Shown: positions 44,797-53,235 of the stretch, piece by piece
Numbering within the stretch: position 1 is the first letter of the stretch
How the letters are laid out: every line of letters begins with the position of its first letter
Assembly: GCF_015477775.1 (NCBI RefSeq)
Contig: NZ_JADLQO010000025.1
Location: 1-64,000, forward strand
Length of the DNA stretch: 64,000 nt
DNA from: Nocardia abscessus
GTDB taxonomy: Bacteria > Actinomycetota > Actinomycetes > Mycobacteriales > Mycobacteriaceae
Direction of reading: 5' to 3'
Made by a program: the position numbers and the translations under genes
The notes under the pieces: model-generated
Seen by the model: only the letters and a program-made list of their open reading frames with translations
Told to the model about the DNA's origin: nothing
Database searches by the model: none

Positions 44797-46364
44797 TGCG
44801 GTGGGTTCCCGTGCTTGCGGCGCGGCAGATCGGTGTCCTTGCCCGCCAGCATGGCGAAGGCGCGGATCAGGACGCTGCGGGTGTCGCGCGGGTCGATCAC
44901 GTCGTCGATGAGTCCGCGTTCGGCCGCGTAGTAGGGGTGCACGAGTTCGCTGCGGTACTCGGCGATCTTGCGGTCCCTGGTGGCCTTGCGATCGTCGGCG
45001 GCGGCGATCTCGCGCCGGAACACCACGTCGGCCGCGGCTTCGGCGCCCATCACCGCGATCTCGTTGGTCGGCCAGGCCAGTGCCAGATCGGTGCCGATCG
45101 ACAGCGAGTCCATCACGATGTAGGCGCCGCCGTAGGACTTGCGCAGCACCAACGAGATGCGCGGCACGGTGGCGTTGCAGTAGGCGTAGAGGAGCTTCGC
45201 GCCGCGGCGGATGATGCCCGCGTGTTCCTGACCGACGCCGGGCAGGAAGCCGGGGACGTCGACGAGGGTCAGCAGCGGGATGTTGAAGGCGTCGCAGAAC
45301 TGGACGAACCGTGCGCCCTTCTCACTGGCGTCGATGTCGAGCACCCCGGCCAGGCTCATCGGCTGGCTGGCCACGACGCCTACCACCTGCCCGTTCAGCC
45401 GGGTCAGCGCGCACACCAGGTTGGTGGCCCAGGTGGCCTGCACCTCGAGATAGTCGCCGTCGTCGACGATCTCGGCGAGCACGTCGCGAATGTCGTAGGG
45501 ACGGTTGCCGTCCAGGGGAACCAGCTCGGTCAGGGTGTCGGTCTGCCGGTCGGGCGGATCGGCGGTGCAGGCGACCGGCGGCAGCTCACGGTTGTTCGCG
45601 GGCAGCATCGACAGCAGCACCCGCACGTCCGACAGGCAGGAGGCCTCGTCGTCGTAGACGAAATGGGCCACGCCCGACACCGAGGCGTGCACGTCGGCGC
45701 CGCCGAGCTGGTCGTGGGTCACCTCCTCGCCGGTCACGGTGCGCACCACGTCGGGGCCGGTGATGAACATCTGCGCGATGTCGCGCACGACGAACACGAA
45801 GTCGGTCAGCGCCGGAGAGTAGGCCGCGCCGCCCGCGCACGGCCCGAGCATCACGCTGATCTGCGGGATGACGCCGGAAGCCTTGGTGTTGCGGCGGAAG
45901 ATCCCGCCGTAACCGGCCAGCGCCGAAACCCCCTCCTGGATGCGCGCTCCCGCGCCGTCGTTGAGCGAGACCAGCGGCGCGCCCGCCCCGATCGCCATGT
46001 CCATGATCTTGTGGATTTTCTGGGCGTGCGCCTCGCCCAGTGCGCCGCCGAAGATCCGGAAGTCGCTGGCGTAGACGAAGACCGTCCGCGCGTCGACGGT
46101 GCCCCATCCGGTGATCACGCCGTCGGTGTAGGGCCTGCGCGCCTCCAGGCCGAAGCCGGTGGCGCGGTGCCTGCGCAGCGGCTCCACCTCGACGAAGGAG
46201 CCGGGGTCGAGCAGCAGGTCGATGCGTTCCCGGGCGGTGAGTTTGCCCTTGCCGTGCTGTCGTTCGGTGGCCGCCGGGTCGGGGCCGAGCCGGGCGGCTC
46301 GTTTGATCGCGTCCAGCTCGTCGAGCCGTTCGGTGTAGCCGGCGGGTTCGTGCACTGTGGTCAT
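44793..46364 (-). CDS. Acyl-CoA carboxylase carboxyltransferase (beta) subunit
   Basis: A 523-aa carboxyltransferase of the PccB/AccD5 type. GKLTARERIDLLLDPGSFVE, ASDFRIFGGALGEAHAQKI, GAGARIQEGVSALAGYGGIF and the second-half GIIRRGAKLLYAYCNATVPR are conserved. It transfers CO2 from carboxybiotin to acetyl- or propionyl-CoA to give malonyl- or methylmalonyl-CoA. AGGAGAT precedes the ATG. Here it probably supplies the malonyl-CoA extender for the polyketide synthase. Confidence 0.93.
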   Translation of the reverse strand: MTTVHEPAGYTERLDELDAIKRAARLGPDPAATERQHGKGKLTARERIDLLLDPGSFVEVEPLRRHRATGFGLEARRPYTDGVITGWGTVDARTVFVYASDFRIFGGALGEAHAQKIHKIMDMAIGAGAPLVSLNDGAGARIQEGVSALAGYGGIFRRNTKASGVIPQISVMLGPCAGGAAYSPALTDFVFVVRDIAQMFITGPDVVRTVTGEEVTHDQLGGADVHASVSGVAHFVYDDEASCLSDVRVLLSMLPANNRELPPVACTADPPDRQTDTLTELVPLDGNRPYDIRDVLAEIVDDGDYLEVQATWATNLVCALTRLNGQVVGVVASQPMSLAGVLDIDASEKGARFVQFCDAFNIPLLTLVDVPGFLPGVGQEHAGIIRRGAKLLYAYCNATVPRISLVLRKSYGGAYIVMDSLSIGTDLALAWPTNEIAVMGAEAAADVVFRREIAAADDRKATRDRKIAEYRSELVHPYYAAERGLIDDVIDPRDTRSVLIRAFAMLAGKDTDLPRRKHGNPPQ

Positions 46365-46394
46365 CGGGATCTCCTGGAGTCGTCGTCCGAGCGG

Positions 46395-48350
46395 TCAGCC
46401 CAGTAGCGTCCCGCCGGTCGCGTCGATGAACGCGCCGGTGATCCAGCGAGCCTCGTCGGTGGCGAGGAAGGTGACGACGTCGGCGACGTCCACCGCCTTG
46501 CCGACTCGCTTGAACGCCGACAGCCGGGCCATCTGTTCGACCGCCTCCGGGATGTCGAACACGGCGCTGCCGTTGTCGGTGATGCCGGGCGCGACGCTGT
46601 TGACGGTGATGCCGCGCGGGGCGAGGTAGCGGGCGAAGTGCAGGGTGATCTGTTCGATCGCGCCCTTGGTCATCGAGTACGCCACCTGCTCGGGGTTGGC
46701 GAAGCGAGTGAGCCCGGAGGAGATGTTGACGATGCGCCCGCCTTCGGGCAGCAGGCCGAGCGCGCGCTGCACGATGAAGAACGGGGCCTTGGCGTTGACC
46801 GCGAACAGCCGGTCGAATTCCTCGGGCGTCACCTCTTCGGGCGAGACGCCTGCCGGGGTCGTTGCTCCCGCGTTGTTGACCAGGATGTCGAGTCTCGTCT
46901 CCCCGGTCCGCTCCTTGAGTCCCTGCTCTAGGCCGAGGAACAGCTCGTGCACCCCGCCCGGCGTGCCGAGCTCGGCGCGGACCCGGAAGGCTCGTCCGCC
47001 GTCGTTCTCGATCAGTTCGACCGTCTCCTGGGCGGCGTCCTCGTTGCCCGCGTAGTGCACGGCGATGAGGGCCCCCTTGGCGGCGAGCTGCTGGGCGATC
47101 GCGCGGCCGATGCCGCGGCTGGAACCGGTGACCAGTGCGGTCTTGTTCGTCAGGCTCATGGGTCTTTCCTTCGTGAGGGTTGGATGGGCGGCCGGGGCGC
47201 CGGGGCGGGGCAGGCCGCTGATCATGCGGGCGAGGTGGGCGCGGACGTCGTCGAAGCGCAGCAGTTCGCCGAACAGCTGCCGTGCGGGTTCGACCTCGGG
47301 TCCGCCGAGCAGCAGCAAGGTTTGCGCGCGAATGTTGGTCAGGGTGCGCGCGCCGATGGCGTGCCGCGCGCGGTGGTAACCATCGAGGTGCGCGTCCCCG
47401 GCGGTTCCGGCGAGGTGGGCGATCAGGCGGCCGGACAGGTCGGCGGCGTCCTGCAGGCCGAGGTTGAGGGCCTGACCACCGACGGGCATCTGCCGATGCG
47501 CCGCGTCGCCCGCGAGCAGCACCCGGCCCCGCCGGTACCGGGTGACCTGGCGACTGGTGTCGTCGAACGCGTTGCGCCACAGAGGTGTTCCGTGACCGAT
47601 CGACTCCCCGGTCACCCGCTCCCATGCGGTGGCGATCTCGGCGAAGCCCGGTGCGTCGGCCGTGCCGCGCGGCGCGGCGCCGTACTCGTGCACCATCACT
47701 CGCGTGCTGCCGTCGGGCCAGCGGGACGACACCGCCAGGCCGTGCGGATGCCGTTCGAACCGGCGGGCCGGGATGTCGATCCCCGCCACATCGGCCCGCA
47801 GCATCTCCCTGCTTGCCGTCGCACCGGCGAACTCGAATCCCGCCAGCTCGCGTACCGTGCTGCTCTCACCGTCACAGCCGACGAGGTAGGCGCAACCGTG
47901 CCGGTGGCGACGCCCGTCCCCCGCGACGGTCTCGGCCCGCACTTCGTCGCCGGTGGCGGACAGCGCCGTGACCCGGTGACCTCGTCGGAGCACAGCGCCC
48001 GCCTCGACCGCCCGGTCCTGCAGCACGGCCGCCAATTTCGTCTGCGGGCACTTCCATTGGCCGGCGAACCGATGGTCGGGGTCGGCCTCGGTGAGGTCCA
48101 GGCGCAGCCCGCCGAAGTGTCCCGGTCCGCCGTCGGGCAACGGGCCGAGCCGGTCGAGGACATCCCGTTCGGCGAGCACCTCCATCGTGCGGGCGTGCAA
48201 GGTCGACGCCCGCGATTCGGTGGTCGGTTCGGTGAGCTGCTCCAGCACGGTCACGCCGATCCCGGCGGCGGCGAGATCACCCGCCAGCAGCAGCCCGACC
48301 GGTCCCGCGCCGACGATCAGCACATCGGTGTCACCGTCGCGCTTCGGCAT
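46395..48350 (-). CDS. Fused FAD monooxygenase-SDR reductase (PgaM/UrdM-like)
   Basis: A 651-aa bifunctional protein. Residues 1-395 are a class A flavin hydroxylase with GAGPVG at 14-19, a DG motif (LVGCDGESST) and GD motif GRVLLAGDAAHRQMPVGGQA. Residues 398-651 are a short-chain reductase with TGSSRGIG and YSMTKG. The two halves are in one open frame with no stop. An ATG at 47159 with GAAGGAAAG upstream could start the reductase alone, as described for PgaM. PgaM and UrdM carry out angucycline ring oxygenation and C6/C12b-region reduction. The gene overlaps the aromatase by 20 nt. Confidence 0.9.
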   Translation of the reverse strand: MPKRDGDTDVLIVGAGPVGLLLAGDLAAAGIGVTVLEQLTEPTTESRASTLHARTMEVLAERDVLDRLGPLPDGGPGHFGGLRLDLTEADPDHRFAGQWKCPQTKLAAVLQDRAVEAGAVLRRGHRVTALSATGDEVRAETVAGDGRRHRHGCAYLVGCDGESSTVRELAGFEFAGATASREMLRADVAGIDIPARRFERHPHGLAVSSRWPDGSTRVMVHEYGAAPRGTADAPGFAEIATAWERVTGESIGHGTPLWRNAFDDTSRQVTRYRRGRVLLAGDAAHRQMPVGGQALNLGLQDAADLSGRLIAHLAGTAGDAHLDGYHRARHAIGARTLTNIRAQTLLLLGGPEVEPARQLFGELLRFDDVRAHLARMISGLPRPGAPAAHPTLTKERPMSLTNKTALVTGSSRGIGRAIAQQLAAKGALIAVHYAGNEDAAQETVELIENDGGRAFRVRAELGTPGGVHELFLGLEQGLKERTGETRLDILVNNAGATTPAGVSPEEVTPEEFDRLFAVNAKAPFFIVQRALGLLPEGGRIVNISSGLTRFANPEQVAYSMTKGAIEQITLHFARYLAPRGITVNSVAPGITDNGSAVFDIPEAVEQMARLSAFKRVGKAVDVADVVTFLATDEARWITGAFIDATGGTLLG

Positions 48351-49275
48351 AGTTCTTGGCGTGGGTGAGCGTGGCACGGCTGTTGGCCCCGAGCGCATCG
48401 CGCAGGAAGGTCCGGGCCTCGGGCACCCCGGCGTCCGGACCGAGGATCTCGGTGATCCGCTCCGCCTTGATGATCACCGTGTGCTGTGACGACGCGGTGG
48501 TCGTGCCGTCGGCGTTCTCCTCGAACTCCCAGTAGCCCGTGTGCAGATCCATCAGCGCGGGCAACGTGGTCTGCTTGTAGGCGATGCGATGCCGGGGAAA
48601 GCACACACGCACCGACTCGGTGGTGTGGCGCGACCCGTCCTTGGTCAGCGTGTCCATCCGCAGCACCTGCACACCGGGAGTGGATTCGGTCAATTGGACC
48701 GACGCCACGTGCGGCAGCCGCTCGGTCCACAGGTTCGCCTCGTTGACGAAGTCGTAGACATCCCCTGCGGCGCCGGCGATCTCGACCGAGTCGACGAACG
48801 ACAGCGTCAGGTCGCTGGTCCGCACCGCCGATTCCACCGCGGCCTTGAGACCGGGAAGTTCGGCCTTGCTGTTGTCGTCGACCGCCTTCTCGATCCAGGC
48901 CAGACCTTCGGGATCGTCGTCGATGGCGCTGTAGGAGTGCAGCAGCCGCAGGTGGGTGTGGTCACCGCGCGACTCGATGATCCAGGTCCCGCTCATGTGC
49001 GCCACCGGCGGCGCCGAGACCTCCTGCCAGAAGGTGATCCGCAGCGCCTCCGGATCGAGGACACGTCGCGAGATCCAGTTCTTCGCCTCCCCGTTGGCGG
49101 TGGCCCAGATCTGGATGCGCTCCTCGTTGCCCTCCTGTTCGAGCCGGGTGACGTACACCGACGGCGGGAACAGCCGTGGCCAGTTCTCCACCTCGGCCAG
49201 CAGGCGGTACACCTCGGTGGGCGGGGCCGCCACGGTGATGGCGTGCTCGACTTCGCGCGTGGTCCGTGTCGTCAT
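48331..49275 (-). CDS. Didomain aromatase/cyclase (PgaL/UrdL-like)
   Basis: A 314-aa protein made of two SRPBCC (START-like) domains. The first starts REVEHAITVAAPPTEVYRLL with WPRLFPPSVYVTRLEQEG, the second at about residue 160 with LSFVDSVEIAGAAGDVYDFV and WTERLPHVASVQL. Such didomain enzymes dehydrate and aromatise the first ring of the C9-reduced polyketide. Position between ketoreductase and the fused oxygenase is the same as in angucycline clusters. Confidence 0.93.
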   Translation of the reverse strand: MTTRTTREVEHAITVAAPPTEVYRLLAEVENWPRLFPPSVYVTRLEQEGNEERIQIWATANGEAKNWISRRVLDPEALRITFWQEVSAPPVAHMSGTWIIESRGDHTHLRLLHSYSAIDDDPEGLAWIEKAVDDNSKAELPGLKAAVESAVRTSDLTLSFVDSVEIAGAAGDVYDFVNEANLWTERLPHVASVQLTESTPGVQVLRMDTLTKDGSRHTTESVRVCFPRHRIAYKQTTLPALMDLHTGYWEFEENADGTTTASSQHTVIIKAERITEILGPDAGVPEARTFLRDALGANSRATLTHAKNYAEARR

Positions 49276-49303
49276 GTCTTCTCCTGGTGCTCGTCGGCCG
49301 GAT

Positions 49304-50086
49304 TCAGAAGTTGCCCAGTCCGCCGCAGACGTTGAGCGCCTGCGCGGTGATGGAGGCGGCGAGGTCGGAAGCCAGGTACCCGACCAGGCCCGCCACCTCC
49401 TCGGGCGTGGAGTAGCGGCCGAGCGGGATCTTGGCCTGGAACTTTGTGAGGATCGCGTCCTCGGTGGTGTCGTACGCCGCGGCGTATCCGGAGCGGACCC
49501 GTTGCGCCATCGGGGTTTCCACGTAGCCGGGGCACACCGCGTTGACCGTGATCCCGGTGGGGGCGAGCTCGTTGCCCAGCGCCTTGGTGAAACCCACCAC
49601 GCCGTGCTTGGACGCCGAGTACGGCGCGCCCAGCACCACGCCCTGCTTGCCCGCGGTGGAGGCGATGTTGATGATGCGACCGCGTTTCTTGTCCCGCATG
49701 CCGCCGGTGGTGAGCACCTCCCGCGTCACCAGGAACACGCTGTTGAGGTTGGTCGCGATCACGTCGGTCCACAGTTCCTCGGTCAGGTCGGCGGTGACTC
49801 CGCCGCCCGAGCGCCCTGCGTTGTTGACCAGCACGTCGACCGTGCCGTACCGGTCGACCGCGGCGCGCACGAAGGCCGAGATGTCCTCGGCCGCGCGCAC
49901 ATCGGCGGAAGTGCCGTCGACGTCGAAACCCTCCCCGCGCAGTTGCGCGACGGTGTCGGCGACGGCGTCCTTGCTGCGGGCGCACAGGAACACCCGATGT
50001 CCCTGCCCGGCCAGCTGCCGCGCCGAGGCGAGGCCGATTCCACTGGTGGCGCCGGTGACCAGCGCCACCCTGTCGTCTGCGGACAT
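49304..50086 (-). CDS. Polyketide ketoreductase (ActIII/PgaD-like)
   Basis: A 260-aa short-chain reductase. The cofactor loop TGATSGIG is at 11-18, the NNAG motif at 88-91, and the catalytic Ser143, Tyr156 and Lys160 are in place (IASTAGKQGVVLGAPYSASK). The stretch RSGGG at 92-96 replaces the PGG motif of ActIII by SGG. The C-terminus (ITAQALNVCGGLGNF) is diagnostic for C9 ketoreductases of type II systems. It uses NADPH on the ACP-bound polyketide. Confidence 0.94.
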   Translation of the reverse strand: MSADDRVALVTGATSGIGLASARQLAGQGHRVFLCARSKDAVADTVAQLRGEGFDVDGTSADVRAAEDISAFVRAAVDRYGTVDVLVNNAGRSGGGVTADLTEELWTDVIATNLNSVFLVTREVLTTGGMRDKKRGRIINIASTAGKQGVVLGAPYSASKHGVVGFTKALGNELAPTGITVNAVCPGYVETPMAQRVRSGYAAAYDTTEDAILTKFQAKIPLGRYSTPEEVAGLVGYLASDLAASITAQALNVCGGLGNF

Positions 50087-50113
50087 GCTGTTTCTCCTCG
50101 TGGCGAAGGCGCG

Positions 50114-50392
50114 TCAGCTGGGCTGCGGCGCGTCGAGCAGGTGTTCGTTGACCAGGTCCACCAGTTCGGCGGGGGTGGTCACCGCGATGACGGCGTCGTC
50201 GTCGAGGGTGACGCCGAACTCCCGGCGGATGCGCCCGGTGGTCTCGAGCAGGGCCAGCGACTCGTAGCCGAGGTCTTCGAAACTGATCTCGGCGAAGTCG
50301 CCGTCGAGCCCGGGGCTGTCGCCGGATCCTTCACGCAGGATGCGGCGTAGGTCATCGAGGGTGAACTGTGTCGACACGGGTTTGCCTTTCAT
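50114..50392 (-). CDS. Acyl carrier protein of the type II polyketide synthase
   Basis: A 92-aa ACP. The phosphopantetheine attachment Ser45 is in FEDLGYESLALLE, with Glu in place of the usual Asp before the Ser, a common variant among aromatic ACPs. The ATG at 50392 overlaps the chain length factor stop by 4 nt; a GTG at 50377 would remove five residues. KS-alpha, CLF and ACP together form the minimal synthase. Confidence 0.94.
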   Translation of the reverse strand: MKGKPVSTQFTLDDLRRILREGSGDSPGLDGDFAEISFEDLGYESLALLETTGRIRREFGVTLDDDAVIAVTTPAELVDLVNEHLLDAPQPS

Positions 50393-51615
50393 CGGTTACG
50401 GATTCGTTCGGGGCCGCGCACGACCATCGCGGAGTTGAAACCGCCTGCGCCGCGGGCGAGGACGAGCGCGGTGCGCACCGGCGCGGGCCTCACCTCGGTG
50501 ACCAGATCGAGCTGGTATTCCACGGCGAGGCTGGTGCCGATGGTCGGCGGGATCACGCCGTCGCGGATGGACAGGAACGCGGCGGCCAGGTCCAGCGGGG
50601 CCGCGCCGGAATACAGCCGTCCGGTCATGCTTTTCGGCGCGGTGACCGGCACGCCGCGCGCACCGAAGACCGCGACGAGCGCTTCGGCCTCGATGCGGTC
50701 GAGGTCGGCGATCCCGGCGGCGTCGGCGAAGACGACATCGATCTCGGCGGGTGTGACGCCGGCGTCGCGCAGGGCCAGTTCCGCTGCCCGGCGCAACCCG
50801 GGCTCGCCGCCGCTGCCGGGTCGCGGGTCCACCGTGGCGGCGTGTCCGGCGATCTCGCCGTAGATGTTCGGCGCGTTCCGCCGTGCCGCGTGCTCGGCGT
50901 CCTCGACAACCAGCAACGCGCCGCCCTCGCCGGGGACGTAGCCGTTGGCGGCGGCGTCGAACGGCAGGTACGCCTGTGCCGGGTCGGCGACGGTGCTCAG
51001 CCCGCCGCCTGCCAGCTGCGCCACCCAGCCCCACGGGCAGATGGAGGCGTCGACGGCCCCGGTCACCACCAGTGCGGTGCCGCGCCGAATCTGCCTGCGT
51101 GCCTGAGCGACCGCGTCCAGGCCCCCGGCCTGGTCACTGACCACCACGCTGCTCGGTCCGCGCAAGCCGTTGCGGATGGAGATCTGCCCGCTGTTGACCG
51201 CGTAGAACCAGGCGAAGGACTGATAGGCGCTGACGTACTCGCCGCCCTTGCTCCACAACGCGCGCAGTTCGTTCTGGCCGAATTCGAATCCACCCGAACT
51301 GCTGGCGGTGATCACACCCGCGGCGTAGTCGGGAAGATCGGCGGGCCGTACCCCGGCGTCGGCGAACGCCCAGTCGGCGCTGACCAGCGCGAGGCGGGTC
51401 ATCCGGTCGGTCTGCGGCAACAGCCTGCCGGGAAGATGCTCCTCCGCCACGAATCCGGTGATCTCCCCCGCCAATTGGGCCGGATAGGACGCGGGATCGA
51501 AGCGGGTGACCCGCCGGATGCCGGTACGCCCGGCCAGCGTCGTGCTCCAGTACTTCTCCAGGCCGAGACCGGTCGGCGCGGCGACGCCGAGCCCGGTCAC
51601 CACGGTCGCGGTCAT
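50389..51615 (-). CDS. Chain length factor (KS-beta) of the type II polyketide synthase
   Basis: A 408-aa ketosynthase-like protein in which the active Cys is replaced by Gln162 (VSDQAGGLDA), the hallmark of KS-beta subunits. It sets polyketide chain length as a heterodimer with KS-alpha. The ATG at 51615 overlaps the KS-alpha stop by 4 nt. Chain length itself cannot be read reliably from sequence without alignment; the gene order argues for a decaketide. Confidence 0.94.
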   Translation of the reverse strand: MTATVVTGLGVAAPTGLGLEKYWSTTLAGRTGIRRVTRFDPASYPAQLAGEITGFVAEEHLPGRLLPQTDRMTRLALVSADWAFADAGVRPADLPDYAAGVITASSSGGFEFGQNELRALWSKGGEYVSAYQSFAWFYAVNSGQISIRNGLRGPSSVVVSDQAGGLDAVAQARRQIRRGTALVVTGAVDASICPWGWVAQLAGGGLSTVADPAQAYLPFDAAANGYVPGEGGALLVVEDAEHAARRNAPNIYGEIAGHAATVDPRPGSGGEPGLRRAAELALRDAGVTPAEIDVVFADAAGIADLDRIEAEALVAVFGARGVPVTAPKSMTGRLYSGAAPLDLAAAFLSIRDGVIPPTIGTSLAVEYQLDLVTEVRPAPVRTALVLARGAGGFNSAMVVRGPERIRNR

Positions 51616-52889
51616 CGCCCGCTCCGGAACGGATCGGCCAGCACGACCGCGCTCTGGAAGCCGCCGAAGCCGCTGCCGACCGAGAGCACCACGTCCACCT
51701 TGTGGTCGCGGGCGGTCAGCGGCACGTAGTCCAGATCGCATTCGGGATCGGGGTTGTGCAGATTCGCCGTCGGCGGCACCACGTCGTTGACCAGCGCGAG
51801 CACCGAGGCGGCGATCTCGATCGACCCGATCGCGCCGAGCGAGTGCCCGACCATCGACTTGATGGAGCTCACCGGCGTGCGGTAGGCGTGCTGGCCGAGA
51901 CTGCGCTTGTAGGCGGCGGTCTCGTGCCGGTCGTTCTGTTTGGTGCCGGAACCGTGCGCGTTGATGTAGTCGATCTCGGTGCCGTCGATCCGCGCCTGGT
52001 CGAGCGCGACCCGGATCGCCTCGGCCATCTCCTTGCCGTCCGGACGCAGTCCGGTCATGTGGAAGGCATTGGAACGCGTGGCGTGCCCGGCCAGTTCGGC
52101 GTAGATCGTCGCGCCGCGCCTGCGCGCGCTCTCGAATTCCTCCAGCACGAACACCGCGGCGCCCTCCCCCAGGACGAACCCGTTGCGGCTGGCGTCGAAC
52201 GGCCGGGAGGCGTGCTCGGGATCGTCGTTGCGCGGTGTCGTGGCCTTGATCGCGTCGAAGCAGGCCACCGTGATCGGACTGATCGGCGCGTCGGTGGCCC
52301 CGGCCACCATCACGTCGGCGCCGCCCTCGCGCACCACCTCGGCCGCGTAGCCCACGGCGTCGAGACCGGAGGTGCACCCGGTGGACACCACGGTGGACGG
52401 ACCCTGCGCGCCCACCGCCCACGCCACCTCGGTCGCGAACGAACTCGGGACGAAATAGTTGTAGAGGTGCGGCACGGCGTAGGTGTGGTCGACCAATTCC
52501 AGCCGGCCGCCGTCGCTGACCGTGCGGTACTCCTGGTCCAGTCCCATCGTCGCGCCGACCGCGCTGCCGATGGTGACACCCGTCCGGTACGGATCGATGT
52601 CGTCGAACTCCAGTCCGCTGTCGGCGACGGCTTCCCTGGCGCTGACCACCGCCAGTTGCGCGGCGCGGTCCATCCGCCGGATCTCCTGGGGGCTCAGGCC
52701 GTGCAGTTCGGGGTCGAAGTCGATCTCGGCCGCCACCTGCGAGCGGAACGGCGCGGGATCGAACAGGGAGATCCGCCTTGTCACGGTGCGGCCGTTGGAG
52801 ATCAGGTCCCAGAAACTCTTGGTGCCGACGCCGCCGGGCGCGGTCACTCCGACGCCGGTGATCACCACGCGCCGCTCCCCGGCGCTCAT
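51612..52889 (-). CDS. Ketosynthase alpha (KS-alpha) of the type II polyketide synthase
   Basis: A 425-aa ketosynthase. The nucleophile is Cys172 (STGCTSGLDA), with His312 (AHGSGT), Lys344 and His349 (SIKSMVGHSLGA) completing the active site. It condenses malonyl units on the ACP together with the chain length factor. It is separated by a 4-nt overlap from the cyclase upstream and the CLF downstream. Confidence 0.95.
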   Translation of the reverse strand: MSAGERRVVITGVGVTAPGGVGTKSFWDLISNGRTVTRRISLFDPAPFRSQVAAEIDFDPELHGLSPQEIRRMDRAAQLAVVSAREAVADSGLEFDDIDPYRTGVTIGSAVGATMGLDQEYRTVSDGGRLELVDHTYAVPHLYNYFVPSSFATEVAWAVGAQGPSTVVSTGCTSGLDAVGYAAEVVREGGADVMVAGATDAPISPITVACFDAIKATTPRNDDPEHASRPFDASRNGFVLGEGAAVFVLEEFESARRRGATIYAELAGHATRSNAFHMTGLRPDGKEMAEAIRVALDQARIDGTEIDYINAHGSGTKQNDRHETAAYKRSLGQHAYRTPVSSIKSMVGHSLGAIGSIEIAASVLALVNDVVPPTANLHNPDPECDLDYVPLTARDHKVDVVLSVGSGFGGFQSAVVLADPFRSGR

Positions 52890-53212
52890 CGCGCGCTCCA
52901 GGCGTAGAAGCGCTCGGCCATCGCGTCCGCCGGGGACCGCCAGGTCTTCGGGTCATAGGCCTCGATGAACGGCTTCAGATCCTCGCTGATCCGGACGAAC
53001 CGGGAATCGGTCTTGGCGTCCTCGATGCGGTCGCCGCCGTCGTCGGTGTCGAAGTCCTGCAGGTGGAAGTAGAGACCCCGGTAGTGGAACAGCTGACGGC
53101 GCCGGGTGCCCATCCGGTGCGGCATCTCGGTGGTGTCGAATTCCTGGAACAGTCCGGCGACATCGCCTGCGGACGCGAGGTCCATGCGCGCCACGATCAG
53201 TGTGCTGAACAT
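52886..53212 (-). CDS. Polyketide cyclase, TcmI family (PgaF/UrdF-like)
   Basis: A 108-aa ferredoxin-fold cyclase. MFSTLIVARMDLASAGDVAG, HRMGTRRRQLFHYRGLYFHL and the C-terminal SPADAMAERFYAWSAR follow the family. The ATG at 53212 has GGAGAGAAAGAGAAG upstream; an ATG at 53239 overlapping the preceding stop would add nine residues. In angucycline clusters this enzyme directs closure of the fourth, angular ring. Confidence 0.92.
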   Translation of the reverse strand: MFSTLIVARMDLASAGDVAGLFQEFDTTEMPHRMGTRRRQLFHYRGLYFHLQDFDTDDGGDRIEDAKTDSRFVRISEDLKPFIEAYDPKTWRSPADAMAERFYAWSAR

Positions 53213-53235
53213 TGACTTCTCTTTCTCTCCGGTGT

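Noticed and set aside
44796..46406. Plus-strand open frame of 536 codons
   Set aside because: It is the antisense shadow of the carboxylase beta gene, with no recognisable motifs and composition dictated by the opposite strand. Similar long antisense frames at 38616-39788, 37996-39822, 53488-54723 and 54693-56591 were rejected for the same reason.
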